64,000 nt of DNA from Pseudomonadota bacterium (GCA_021801025.1 JAJYYK010000001.1:1-64000); one strand, 5' to 3'; positions 53,093-62,244 are shown, counted from the first letter of the stretch. Numbers and translations: made by a program. The notes: a model not told the origin generated them from the sequence alone.

Positions 53093-55657
53093 ATGAACAT
53101 AAACGATAATACCGCTCTGAACGATCTTGATATCACAGCCCACGAAGAGCCTGAAACTAAGACGATAGATACCGCTGAATTGAACCAGTGCATCAACGCC
53201 GCTTGTGGACGCATCGCGCCGTTGTGGCCATTAAAGCACTTTGTCGCCGTAAATCCTTTCTTCGGACTATGCGACCACAGTTTTCAGGAGGCTTCAGACA
53301 CACTTGCACGCATCACTGGCTCCAATCTCTATATGCCCAGGGATTATTACCGCGAACAACTGTCAACTGGACGTATCTCACGCGAAGATCTGCAGCAGGC
53401 CATCAAGCGCTGTGGCAGCCAACTTGATATATCTATCGTCGAGTGGACGCTGGCCGCCGAGGCACCTAAGCCCAGACTGGGCATGGCTCCGGTAAGCGAG
53501 GTGCTGGAGCGGTTGGAAGGTGGCCTCTGGTCTGGTTTCGTCACCGAGCGCATCAGCCTGCACTGTGCTGCCTACTTTGATCTTGGCCAATCTATCTTGG
53601 CCATGCCTTGGCGTGGTCAGTCTCTTTATGCATCCTGGCGTAAGGCTGCCGCCATCGACCGAAGTCCTGCAATGATGGGACTCCACCACTTCCGCTCGGA
53701 AATCAGCCATCTGCCTGCCGATCCGCGCACAGCTATCGCCTGGGCCGTTGCCCAAATGGATATTCCAAATGAGGGGGTGGAGCGCTACCTGCATGCTTCG
53801 CTGCTGAGTATCGGTGGTTGGGCTGCCTGGGCCCGTTATCTGCGTTGGCAGGCAGAACTCAACGGAGGGCGGGATGATTCTATCGTTGATCTGTTGGCTA
53901 TCCGCCTGATGTGGGACGTGCTGCTATTTAAAGAAAAAAAATCGGTAGCCCTGGTGGCGCGCTGGCGCGAGATGTTGGCCACCAGTATGCGTCCACCCTC
54001 CACCAAGCGACAGATTGCGGCGGAGATCGATCGTATTATGCTCAACGCCATGGAAATCGGCTTTCAGCGTAGTGTGATCGAGGGGTTGGACAAAGTATCC
54101 CGAAAAGACGGTCCAAACAAGACCGCTGCGCGGCCAGCAGTCCAAGCGGCTTTCTGCATCGATGTGCGCTCCGAGGTTTTTCGACGCTCTCTGGAAACCG
54201 TGGCACCGTCAGTGCAGACCATCGGTTTCGCCGGCTTCTTTGGTATTTTTATCGAATACGTACCCTTGGGTGCCAGCACCGGCCATTCTCATGTGCCGGT
54301 AATCTTTAATCCGGCCTATCGTGTCTATGAAGAGATCAAGGACAGTGATCAGCAGACTGTTAATGAGCTAAACAAGCGGCGCCAACGTATTGGATTATAC
54401 AAAGCATGGAAAGGATTTAAGCTGTCGGCTTCGTCCTGTTTTTCATTCGTTGAGGCCGCTGGGCTGATGTATGCGCCCAAGCTACTAACCGACAGTTTTG
54501 GTTGGAGCCGGCCGGTGCCAGATCCGTTCACCCATGGGCTCGACAAGCGAGTCATCGATCGGATAGGGCCGACACTGTCTCAGGTTTCCAAGACACAGTT
54601 ATGTCCCCACCATGCAGATTCGGGTATCCCGCCATCCGACTGGGTGGACCACGCGGAGCGCATCCTGCGCGCCATGTCTATGACCGCTAACTTCGGACGC
54701 CTGGTGTTGTTGGCTGGTCACGGTAGCACCTCGGTAAACAACCCCCATGCCACTAGCCTGGACTGCGGTGCCTGCGCTGGCCAGACTGGCGAGGCCAGTG
54801 CCCGCGTGGTGGTTGCCCTGCTGAATCAGCCAGTGGTACGTCGCGATCTGCACGCGCGGGGCATCGTTATTCCAGAGGACACATGGTTCCTGGCCTGTCT
54901 TCACGATACCACCACGGACGAGGTACGCCTGTTCGACACTGACGATGTGCCCAAGCCGTTGACTCCGGATCTGGTACACCTGCGCGAGTGGCTGGAACAG
55001 GCCAGCGACTTGACCCGCATGCAACGCTCGGCATTGCTGGGGATCGCCAGTCTGCCCGACCGGGCGGTGGAAGCCAATGTGCGCCAGCGTAGCCGTGACT
55101 GGTCGCAAGTGCGGCCGGAGTGGGCCTTGGCCAACAACGCAGCCTTCATTGCTGCGCCGCGCACGCGAACGGCAGGCATGGATCTAAGTGGCCGTACCTT
55201 CCTGCACGACTACGCATGGCAAAACGATAGCGAATTCAAGATTCTGGAGCTGATCATGACCGCACCTATGGTGGTGGCTAACTGGATTAACATGCAGTAC
55301 TACGGCTCTGTCGTCGACAATCCGCGTTTCGGCAGTGGCAACAAAGTACTGCACAACGTGGTGGGCGGCGCCATCGGCGTCTTGGAAGGCAATGGCGGCG
55401 ACCTGCGCGTCGGCCTGCCGATGCAGTCCTTGCACGACGGCAAGCGCTGGGTCCACGAACCGCTACGCTTGAGCGTATTCATCGAGGCACCAGAAGCTGC
55501 CATGGAAGACATCATTACCCGCCACGAACTGGTGCGACAGTTAGTTGAAAATGGTTGGCTACACCTGTTCCGTATCGGCGAGGAAGGTGGCGTATATCGC
55601 CGTGTTGCGGTTACTCATTGGGAGCGATCGGACATTTCGCAGGCGACTGGTATATGA
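53093..55657 (+). CDS. dabA: DabA, carbonic-anhydrase-like subunit of the inorganic-carbon pump
   Basis: An 854-residue cytoplasmic protein (DUF2309) with the zinc site Cys355, Asp357 (FCIDVRSE), His543 (LLAGHGSTS) and Cys558 (LDCGACAG), the same set and spacing as Halothiobacillus DabA. It hydrates CO2 vectorially when bound to DabB. GGGAGG precedes ATG 53093. Its C-terminal ~130 residues are duplicated as a decayed copy at 58188. Confidence 0.93.
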   Translation: MNINDNTALNDLDITAHEEPETKTIDTAELNQCINAACGRIAPLWPLKHFVAVNPFFGLCDHSFQEASDTLARITGSNLYMPRDYYREQLSTGRISREDLQQAIKRCGSQLDISIVEWTLAAEAPKPRLGMAPVSEVLERLEGGLWSGFVTERISLHCAAYFDLGQSILAMPWRGQSLYASWRKAAAIDRSPAMMGLHHFRSEISHLPADPRTAIAWAVAQMDIPNEGVERYLHASLLSIGGWAAWARYLRWQAELNGGRDDSIVDLLAIRLMWDVLLFKEKKSVALVARWREMLATSMRPPSTKRQIAAEIDRIMLNAMEIGFQRSVIEGLDKVSRKDGPNKTAARPAVQAAFCIDVRSEVFRRSLETVAPSVQTIGFAGFFGIFIEYVPLGASTGHSHVPVIFNPAYRVYEEIKDSDQQTVNELNKRRQRIGLYKAWKGFKLSASSCFSFVEAAGLMYAPKLLTDSFGWSRPVPDPFTHGLDKRVIDRIGPTLSQVSKTQLCPHHADSGIPPSDWVDHAERILRAMSMTANFGRLVLLAGHGSTSVNNPHATSLDCGACAGQTGEASARVVVALLNQPVVRRDLHARGIVIPEDTWFLACLHDTTTDEVRLFDTDDVPKPLTPDLVHLREWLEQASDLTRMQRSALLGIASLPDRAVEANVRQRSRDWSQVRPEWALANNAAFIAAPRTRTAGMDLSGRTFLHDYAWQNDSEFKILELIMTAPMVVANWINMQYYGSVVDNPRFGSGNKVLHNVVGGAIGVLEGNGGDLRVGLPMQSLHDGKRWVHEPLRLSVFIEAPEAAMEDIITRHELVRQLVENGWLHLFRIGEEGGVYRRVAVTHWERSDISQATGI

Positions 55658-55757
55658 CCAGAGCGAGCAAGCCATTACGGCTAGCGTAACCTCTCACCTG
55701 TTTTTTAATGCAACAAACAATATAACTGTTTATTTGCTTAAATACGCGCTTGCATCA

Positions 55758-55803
55758 TTAATAAAAATAAACTGTTAAATTAATAATATTTAACTTTTAT
55801 TAA
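55758..55803. promoter_or_regulatory. AT-rich motifs shared with the cbbL and cbbR upstream regions
   Basis: The 340-bp gap 55658-55997 has no gene. It contains TTAATAAAAATAA (55758-55770) and TTAACTTTTATTAA (55790-55803); the latter is identical to the motif at 38795 before cbbL, the former to 59626 before cbbR. The aldolase-like and Sua5-type genes downstream are therefore probably controlled with the carboxysome operon. Confidence 0.5.
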
Positions 55804-55997
55804 TATATTGATGGCGCCATAATTCATTCCGTCTGTCGTCTCTACGTGCCGCAATCTATCGTACGTATGGTGTTGAAAAATAAGGGCATGGTTGGTAAAA
55901 GTCTAAATGGTATCAATAGGTCTGGTGAGAAAAACCAGTTCTGATAGAGCGGAGTGGTTTTACAAATGTTGCAGGCTATATTTTCAGGAGATTAGGA

Positions 55998-56921
55998 ATG
56001 CCATTAGTTGATATGAAAAACATGCTTGGCCACGCCTACTATCATGGATATGCTGTGGGCGCTTTTGGTGTGGCTGGATGGGAAATTCTGGAAGGGGTAG
56101 TTGCAGCTGCAGATGGTATGCGCACGCCCATTATTCTAAGTGTATCTAACGCCTATCCTGGAACTGACAGCATAGAATCTTTGGCACGCGGAATCATTGA
56201 AATGGCTCAGCGCGCCACAATACCCATAGCATTCCAGATCGAAGTTGAGGACAGCTATCAGGCAGCTGCTGTTGCGATCAGCATGGGTTGCAATGGCATC
56301 GTGTTCAATGCCTCTTCACACGCGCTACCAGATAACGTGAAATTGACGAAAAAGGTCGTAGAACTGGCTGCTGCGAGTGGTGTGCTGGTAGTCGGACAAG
56401 TGGGTCAAATTGAAAGTGAGGATACCATTGAGGGATTAGAGTCTGTAGACAACAGCTCTACCACTCCACCCGAAGCAAAATATTATGTAGAACGTACTGG
56501 TGTGGGTTGCCTGGCTATTTCGGTGAAGCGCTTAACCACAGGTGCTAACAAATATGATTTCACCCGACTCTCGAAAATCAATCAGGCCGTCGGTATTCCA
56601 CTAGGTATCCACGGCAGCGGGGGTTTTACCGATGACCAGTTAAAACGCATGATTAGTTTTGGTGCGGCAAAAATTAACTATAGCTCGGTTTTACTTGATG
56701 TCGCGGCGCAACGTATCAGGGAAAATGCAATGGCAGGGGTCGAAGGCTATGCAGCCATCATGGAAGGCGTTCGTGATGCGGTTCGTCTTGAAGTAGAGCG
56801 ATGTATAAAAGTATGGGGCTGTGGTGGTCGTGCAGCGGAAGTGCTGTTGCAGTGTCAATCACAGGAACGTGATCATGCCATTTTGCAAGGTGATAACCGA
56901 GAGAGAGTGCGATTGGTTTAG
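55998..56921 (+). CDS. Class II aldolase-like protein missing metal ligands
   Basis: A 307-residue protein of the class II fructose-bisphosphate/tagatose-bisphosphate aldolase fold (YAVGAFGVAGWEILEGV, CNGIVFNASSHALPDNV, IPLGIHGSGGF, AAKINYSSV). The usual HLDHHE motif reads QIEVED, so catalytic Asp becomes Glu and the first zinc His becomes Val. The second zinc His (in TAHGLY) aligns with an Arg in SVKRLT. Only the third His (GIHGSG) remains. The aldolase reaction is unlikely. The frame is intact and it shares an upstream motif with cbbL, suggesting a retained, different role in the carboxysome or Calvin cycle context. Confidence 0.82.
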   Translation: MPLVDMKNMLGHAYYHGYAVGAFGVAGWEILEGVVAAADGMRTPIILSVSNAYPGTDSIESLARGIIEMAQRATIPIAFQIEVEDSYQAAAVAISMGCNGIVFNASSHALPDNVKLTKKVVELAAASGVLVVGQVGQIESEDTIEGLESVDNSSTTPPEAKYYVERTGVGCLAISVKRLTTGANKYDFTRLSKINQAVGIPLGIHGSGGFTDDQLKRMISFGAAKINYSSVLLDVAAQRIRENAMAGVEGYAAIMEGVRDAVRLEVERCIKVWGCGGRAAEVLLQCQSQERDHAILQGDNRERVRLV

Positions 56922-56971
56922 CCGGGTATTTGAAAATCCGTTTGTGCGAAACCAGCTTAAGGAAGCCCGTC

Positions 56972-57949
56972 ATGAATCTACAAGATGCTATCCATGGTGC
57001 TGCCAATCTACTTCGCGCAGGTGACACGGTGGCTTTTCCTACGGAAACAGTTTATGGGCTGGGTGCGGATGCTGCCAACCCACTGGCGCTGCGTAAAGTG
57101 TTCGAGGCCAAGGGGCGGCCATCAGATCACCCTCTTATCGTTCACATCGCGGATTCTTCCCATCTGTCTGGATGGGCTCAAGATGTTCCCGATATGGCGT
57201 GGAAACTTGCAGATGCTTTTTGGCCTGGGCCGCTGACTCTGATTTTACTGCGTCATGACCAAGTCCTAAACGCAGTCACTGGTGGTCAAGATACTGTGGG
57301 TCTGCGAGTGCCTGACCATCCGGTAGCCCTTGCATTACTGCGCGCATTCGGTGGTGGAATTGCAGCTCCCTCGGCTAACCGCTTTGGGCGGGTTAGTCCA
57401 ACCTCTGCGCAACATGTGCGTGAGGAGTTGGGCACCAAGGTTGGCATGATACTGGATGGAGGGTCATGTCGCGTCGGGGTAGAGTCAACCATCATCAGTC
57501 TAGTACATGATAAGCCGGTACTACTGCGACCCGGCAGTCTGTGCATTGCATATATTGAAGACACGCTTCATCAGAAATTAATGTTGACTCAGGTGACGGA
57601 ACAGATAATTCGCGCTCCTGGTGCACTTCCCGCGCACTATGCGCCAACCACACCACTTGAACTCCATTTTGCAGATGCATTATTGCACAGAGCGCGTCGA
57701 CTCTCTGCTCAAGGCTGTAAAGTAGTTGTGTTGGGTCTAGGCGAGATGAGTAGCTATGATATTAGCAATAATGGTTTTGAATACTTTTCCATGCCTGAAC
57801 TGGCTAAAGAATATGCACGTGTGCTCTATGCTACGTTGCGACACTTTGACAGGGCAGGGTTCGATGTCCTGCTTGCCGAAGACCCTCCTGATACACAGCC
57901 TTGGCTTGCAGTCAAAGACAGGTTACGACGCGGCGCCCAAGGCTGTTGA
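56972..57949 (+). CDS. Sua5/YwlC-type threonylcarbamoyl-AMP synthase
   Basis: A 325-residue protein: YrdC domain (GDTVAFPTETVYGLGADA, KGRPSDHPLIVHI, WPGPLTLIL, ESTIISL) plus a C-terminal Sua5 domain (APGALPAHYAPTTPLE). Such enzymes supply threonylcarbamoyl-adenylate for tRNA t6A. Its location between the aldolase-like gene and a dabA remnant is unexpected for a housekeeping enzyme, and a chromosomal yrdC/sua5 copy may exist elsewhere. ATG 56972 is chosen since the conserved N-terminus starts MNLQDAIHGAANLLRAGD. Confidence 0.87.
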   Translation: MNLQDAIHGAANLLRAGDTVAFPTETVYGLGADAANPLALRKVFEAKGRPSDHPLIVHIADSSHLSGWAQDVPDMAWKLADAFWPGPLTLILLRHDQVLNAVTGGQDTVGLRVPDHPVALALLRAFGGGIAAPSANRFGRVSPTSAQHVREELGTKVGMILDGGSCRVGVESTIISLVHDKPVLLRPGSLCIAYIEDTLHQKLMLTQVTEQIIRAPGALPAHYAPTTPLELHFADALLHRARRLSAQGCKVVVLGLGEMSSYDISNNGFEYFSMPELAKEYARVLYATLRHFDRAGFDVLLAEDPPDTQPWLAVKDRLRRGAQGC

Positions 57950-58008
57950 AGAATGTTTGGTAAGCGTCCAGCCGACCTACATTGAACCGGCATGCTAAAT
58001 CTTAGACC

Positions 58009-58038
58009 ATAGTGTCCACTCATTTTAGCGGACACTAT
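58009..58038. terminator. Hairpin after the Sua5-type gene
   Basis: ATAGTGTCC (58009-58017) pairs perfectly with GGACACTAT (58030-58038) across a 12-base loop. It lies 60 bp after the Sua5-type stop and may end transcription, although no T tract follows. It also resembles insertion-sequence termini. Confidence 0.4.
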
Positions 58039-58187
58039 CCTTGTTTACAGACCTTCCGGCACGGCACCGTCGCACCCATTCTACCGAATCCAAGACTCAT
58101 CTGGTAAGTCTGTGCCAACGGCGTAGCGTTTCGGTTCCCTCCGTGGCGCTAGATAATTGCGCGTCAACTAGCCTGGAAAACGCCGTG

Positions 58188-58567
58188 ACTGCACCTATGG
58201 TGGTCGCCAACTGGATTAGTATGCAATATTACGGATCCGTTGTTGATAACAAACGATTCGGCAGCGGCAATAAGATGCTTCACAACATCGTGGGTAGCTC
58301 TATAGGGGGATTGGAAGGCAATGGCGGTGATTTGCGCGTTGGATTGGCACTACAGTCGCTACATAATGGTAAACACTGGGCTCATCAACCACTGTGCGAC
58401 TAAATGTATTTCTTGAAGCACCGCAATCAGAAATCGATCGCATCATTGCCAAACATGAGCTCGTGCGCGAACGGGTCGAAAATAGGTGGTTGTTCATTTT
58501 TCAAATTGATGATGAGCATGGTGGCATATACTTTCGTAACAAGGACAAACAATGGCAACGAATGTAA
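58188..58567 (+). pseudogene. dabA: Decayed DabA C-terminal fragment
   Basis: Encodes [20 protein letters not shown] and [19 protein letters not shown], closely matching DabA residues ~720-790. After HQPL a 2-bp shift breaks the frame and the match continues as [25 protein letters not shown], ending KDKQWQRM. No start or active-site region is present. It is a diverged (not recent) remnant of a second dab operon copy or of a rearrangement. Confidence 0.85.
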
Positions 58568-58693
58568 TTGGATTACTAATGACTATTGCATCTGATCATG
58601 GGCGGACAGCTCTAGATAAGCACTACTGGGGCGGCAACTATTTCTGCATTCGTATGTTCAAGGGTGTGTTTAGATTTCGGCCGGGGGCAAGCT

Positions 58694-59572
58694 ATGGATA
58701 ATTTAGAGCCTGATAAACTGAGTGCCTCTGGCAAATCAATATACAGTGGCTCATCCATTGCTTTACTAACCCAGCACGGTAAGGAGAAAGTGATCGCGCC
58801 TGTGCTTGCCTCTACGGTCGAATGCCAGGTGAGGCTGGTAACAGGCTTCGACACTGACCAGTTGGGCACCTTTACTCGTGACATCCCTCGTCTTGGCACA
58901 CAACTTGAAGCAGCGCGGAAAAAAGCGCGTATGGGTATGGCGCTGGCGAAATCGTCTCTTGGTCTCGCGAGTGAGGGTAGTTTCGGGCCGGACCCTTACA
59001 CAGGAATGTTTATCTGGAACGTGGAAATGGTAGTCTGGATCGACGATACATTGGGTATAGAAGTGGTTGGTATAGCCTCGGGCAAGGCCAGTTTATTCCA
59101 TCAGCTCACCGCAAACTGGGCGGAGGCGAAAAAATTTGCTTACAAGTCAGGGTTTCCCATGCACGGTTTAGTAGTGCGCTCGCAGCACCAGGATGATCCA
59201 CGCATACGCAAAGGCATTACTGACTGGGAAACGCTACACGAGGCCTTTCAATGGGCATCTACTGAGGCGGATAATAGCTGCGCCTTTCTGGAAACTGACG
59301 TGCGTGCCCATATGAATCCTACGCGTATGGAGATAATTGCCGAAGCTACACAGGATCTTGCACGGAAGCTTAACACGTTATGTCCAGACTGTAACACGCC
59401 CGGATTTCAGATTACCAATCGTGTCCTTGGCCTACCCTGCGAGGGTTGCGGTATACCAACTCGAGAAACCTTGGCAGATGTATATCGTTGTGTCAGATGC
59501 AGTTATGAAGTAACGACGGCACGCCCGGAGAAAAAGGCGCAGGCTGGGCGCTGTGATTTCTGCAATCCATGA
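58694..59572 (+). CDS. DUF6671-like protein with zinc ribbons
   Basis: A 292-residue protein. The N-terminal part (LTQHGKEKVIAP, FDTDQLGTFTRDIPR, ARMGMALAK, LGLASEGSFGPDPY) looks like the DUF6671 family; the C-terminus has paired cysteines CPDCNTPGF, CEGCGIPT, CVRCSYEV and CDFCNP, likely two zinc ribbons. Function unknown. The start at 58694 is tentative; ATG is preceded by a weak GGGGG site. It lies between the dabA remnant and cbbR. Confidence 0.65.
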   Translation: MDNLEPDKLSASGKSIYSGSSIALLTQHGKEKVIAPVLASTVECQVRLVTGFDTDQLGTFTRDIPRLGTQLEAARKKARMGMALAKSSLGLASEGSFGPDPYTGMFIWNVEMVVWIDDTLGIEVVGIASGKASLFHQLTANWAEAKKFAYKSGFPMHGLVVRSQHQDDPRIRKGITDWETLHEAFQWASTEADNSCAFLETDVRAHMNPTRMEIIAEATQDLARKLNTLCPDCNTPGFQITNRVLGLPCEGCGIPTRETLADVYRCVRCSYEVTTARPEKKAQAGRCDFCNP

Positions 59573-59625
59573 ATAAGATATTACTACATCGTCATCTCAG
59601 CTGTTCCAGATGGCGGCATGGTGGT

Positions 59626-59640
59626 TTAATAAAAATAAAA
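59626..59640. promoter_or_regulatory. AT-rich motif upstream of cbbR
   Basis: TTAATAAAAATAAAA, 40 bp before the cbbR start, repeats the motif at 55758. If it is a CbbR site it would allow autoregulation, as is usual for LysR-type regulators. Confidence 0.45.
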
Positions 59641-59679
59641 TACATTTACACTTAAGTTTTACTATGATTTAATATTTCC

Positions 59680-60606
59680 ATGCCTATTCACCATGCGACT
59701 CTCCACCAACTTAAGATTTTTGATGCCGTTGCAAGGCACATGAGTTTCGCTCGCGCTGCCGAAGAGCTGCACCTGACACCGCCCGCAGTATCTATCCAAG
59801 TCAAGCAACTCGCTGAAGCCATCGGTCAACCGCTATTTGAACAAATCGGCAAGAAAATTTCGCTTACCCCATTTGGCGTTGTGTCGTGGACTACCTGTCG
59901 AGACGTGCTTAATAGGCTGGAACAGCTTGGCCATGAACTGGCTGCACTTCAAGGACTGGAGAAGGGCAGTTTGAAGTTGGCTACCCTTGCCACAGCGAAA
60001 TACTTTCTTCCTCGGCTGTTGGGTGACTTCTGCACGAAACACCCTGGGATCGACACCACCCTGTTCATGGGTAACCGTAAGGATCTACTAGAACGTTTAA
60101 CACAAAACCAGGACGACCTTTATATCTTGGGTCAACCTCCAGAACACATGAATGTTGTTATGGAAGCTTTTGCCGACAACTTCCTGGTGGTGGTCGCCAG
60201 CCCAAATCATCCGTTAGTACAGGAAAAAGATATCGCCCCATCACGTCTACAAGACGATGCATTTATCTTGCGAGAATCCGGCTCCGGAACACGTCTGGCT
60301 GCCGAGAAGTTTTTTGAGCAGCACGGAGTTACTCTCAAGGTGCGCATGGAATTAGGTAGCAATGAAGCCGTCAAGCAGTTAGTCGCTGGTGGTCTGGGTA
60401 TATCCGTGTTGTCTGCCACTACGCTACGCGCTGAGCTTGTGAGTGGCGAACTCGTGAAACTCGATGTACGTGGTTTACCGCTGGAGCGTAAGTGGCATTT
60501 AGTCTATCCGGCAAATAAACAGCTTACGCCAGCCACCCGAGCATTCATAGAGCTACTACATGCTGCTGCGCAAACTGTAAATCAGTCTCAGTTCCTAAAG
60601 GCGTGA
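59680..60606 (+). CDS. cbbR: LysR-type Calvin-cycle regulator CbbR
   Basis: A 308-residue LysR-family activator: N-terminal winged HTH (HQLKIFDAVARHMSFARAAEELHLT PPAVSIQVKQL region) and a type-2 periplasmic-binding-like effector domain (VVASPNHPLV, FILRESGSGTRLAAEKFF, LGSNEAVKQLVAGGLGISVLS). It is at the end of the locus and reads in the same direction as cbbL, rather than divergently as in many autotrophs. Regulation of the cbb/cso operon in trans is expected. Confidence 0.9.
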   Translation: MPIHHATLHQLKIFDAVARHMSFARAAEELHLTPPAVSIQVKQLAEAIGQPLFEQIGKKISLTPFGVVSWTTCRDVLNRLEQLGHELAALQGLEKGSLKLATLATAKYFLPRLLGDFCTKHPGIDTTLFMGNRKDLLERLTQNQDDLYILGQPPEHMNVVMEAFADNFLVVVASPNHPLVQEKDIAPSRLQDDAFILRESGSGTRLAAEKFFEQHGVTLKVRMELGSNEAVKQLVAGGLGISVLSATTLRAELVSGELVKLDVRGLPLERKWHLVYPANKQLTPATRAFIELLHAAAQTVNQSQFLKA

Positions 60607-60937
60607 TAAAAGTTGGTAAATTTCGCGAACAGCAGTAGTTTAAATTGCAACAGATAACAACGGCTATTTGCAATCTGAGGTTGAAATCATGCTCTTTCTG
60701 GTTGCATAGAAACTAAATCGTTGTGGTTAAAACTGGCCACACAGCACAATCCATCGAAAACGCATGTTGGTTGAATACCATACCTGAAAGTATAGTGGCG
60801 CCCACTGTCAAGACAGTATTTCGTCGAGTTTAAGAGGGTAACCCATTCGATGCAGCGGATCCGCGCTGTCCCGTTTCTGATTCAATTTCTTCTATTTCAT
60901 AGGCGGCACGCCGTGGATATTTGTCCACGATTAACGT

Positions 60938-61221
60938 ACCACCGCCAATTTCGCTTCCGCCGACCAATTGTCGGGCACTTTTCCTGCTCCTGGCACTGCC
61001 ATTTCCTTCGCTCCGAGCTGTTTGCGCCAAACATACAGCGTCACATCAGAAACGCCTTCCTGTTTTGCAACTTCCATGACCATCATGCTCATCGGCGGTA
61101 ACAATTTCCCAAAACAGCCGCCTTCCTTTCTTCAGAATACCGTGTCATCATCGCTCTCTAAATCGCCCCCGGCCCAAGTTTACTCAACTTAGCCGAAGCA
61201 ACAACTATTCTGACACCGGGG
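60938..61221 (-). mobile_element. IS3-family remnant, right flank of the carboxysome locus
   Basis: Minus-strand OrfA fragment whose terminal ~285 bp is nearly identical to 38484-38725, including the shared end (...TAGTTGTTGCTTCGGC). It keeps 44 bp (HTH codons for MSMMVMEVAKQEGVSDVTLY) that the left copy has lost, and is cut off inside the AEAKLAV segment by unrelated sequence. A small open frame to its left (60830-60940) has no recognised function. The gap 60607-60937 otherwise holds no gene. Confidence 0.8.
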
Positions 61222-61253
61222 GACACCAGAGGCAGAAACAAGCACGCAAAATA

Positions 61254-61288
61254 AAACCCCCATGAAAATTAAATTTTCGTGGGGGTTT
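61254..61288 (-). terminator. Intrinsic terminator after rplI
   Basis: AAACCCCCATGAAAATT (61254-61270) pairs with 61272-61288 with a single G-U, giving a strong stem that ends in T-rich sequence on both strands (TTTATTTTGCG on the minus strand). It terminates the rpsF-rpsR-rplI operon and insulates the carboxysome-side sequence. Confidence 0.85.
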
Positions 61289-61348
61289 CGTTAATACTCA
61301 CTTACCAACGCTTGAGAAGAAAATGCTTTTCTCCCCTCATCCGTTCGA

Positions 61349-61798
61349 TCAGCGTTGCGGCTGGACAATCACCGTTATTTCTGCAATCACATCGGCATGA
61401 AGCACAATTTCGACCGGGAATTCGCCCGTTGTTTTGAGCGGACCATTCGACATGCGCACTTGCGTCTTGCTGATTTCAATACCTTGGGCAGCTAAAGCGT
61501 CTGCAATATCAATGTGGGTAACGGACCCGAACAAGCGGCCATCCATCCCTGCTTTTTGCGCCAACACCAAAGACAATTCTGCCATCTGTACCGCACGTGC
61601 TTGCGCAGCAGCCAAAACGACGGCGTGCTGTTTTTCCAGCTCCGCACGACGCTCTTCAAAATGGCGCAGATTACCTGCCGTGGCGCGCTTGGCTTTACCT
61701 TGCGGGATCAAGAAATTACGCGCATAGCCATCTTTAACTTTGACCACATCGCCCAAAGTGCCCAAATTAATTACTTTTTCCATCAGAATTATTTGCAT
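61349..61798 (-). CDS. rplI: Ribosomal protein bL9
   Basis: A 149-residue bL9: [36 protein letters not shown] at the N-terminus and a central helix linking to the C-terminal domain. Ends with the pathway typical VQPQR. Directly follows rpsR by 10 bp in the standard rpsF-rpsR-rplI order. Confidence 0.97.
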   Translation of the reverse strand: MQIILMEKVINLGTLGDVVKVKDGYARNFLIPQGKAKRATAGNLRHFEERRAELEKQHAVVLAAAQARAVQMAELSLVLAQKAGMDGRLFGSVTHIDIADALAAQGIEISKTQVRMSNGPLKTTGEFPVEIVLHADVIAEITVIVQPQR

Positions 61799-61808
61799 GT
61801 CATCCTCC

Positions 61809-62078
61809 TCAATGCAAATCTGTGTAAGGCATCAATGCCAGAAAACGTGCACGCTTGATTGCCGTGGACAATTGGCGCTGATAACGTGTTTTGGTGCCTG
61901 TAATGCGCGCCGGAATAATTTTGCCATTTTCTGCGATAAATTCTTTCAGAATCTCAACGTCTTTGTAATCAACCCAAGTGATTTTTTCTACCGTAAAACG
62001 GCAAAATTTACGACGTTTGAACAATTGACGGGAACCTTCCCGGCGTTTATTACTGCTATTACCTGTTGGACGTGGCAT
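61809..62078 (-). CDS. rpsR: Ribosomal protein bS18
   Basis: An 89-residue bS18: [60 protein letters not shown] precedes the start. 193 bp separate it from rpsF. Confidence 0.97.
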   Translation of the reverse strand: MPRPTGNSSNKRREGSRQLFKRRKFCRFTVEKITWVDYKDVEILKEFIAENGKIIPARITGTKTRYQRQLSTAIKRARFLALMPYTDLH

Positions 62079-62121
62079 CTTGCACTCCTAAATAAAGGGT
62101 TGTTGCTTGTGGCTTACAATG

Positions 62122-62244
62122 CTATAAATCATCCGGTTTGCCCATCTGTTTGGCGCCCATACGACCAAACCCCGGAAGCAAACCCATGTACTGATTATCG
62201 ACACATCCTAAAGGCTGGCACAGTTTACGCACCGCGCTACCCAT
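62122..62244 (-). other. Short open frame in the rpsF-rpsR gap
   Basis: The position of priB in many betaproteobacteria. The gap holds only a 40-codon frame (MGSAVRKLCQPLGCVDNQYM... ending QMGKPDDL) with no recognisable ribosome site and no PriB resemblance. Probably a leader remnant or chance frame. Confidence 0.25.

Noticed and set aside
55998-56921. Functional Calvin-cycle fructose-bisphosphate aldolase
   Set aside because: Two of three zinc ligands and the catalytic Asp are replaced, so a standard cbbA call is not supported.
60830-61030. Small minus-strand protein frame
   Set aside because: It joins unrelated sequence to the broken IS OrfA start and shows no coherent domain.
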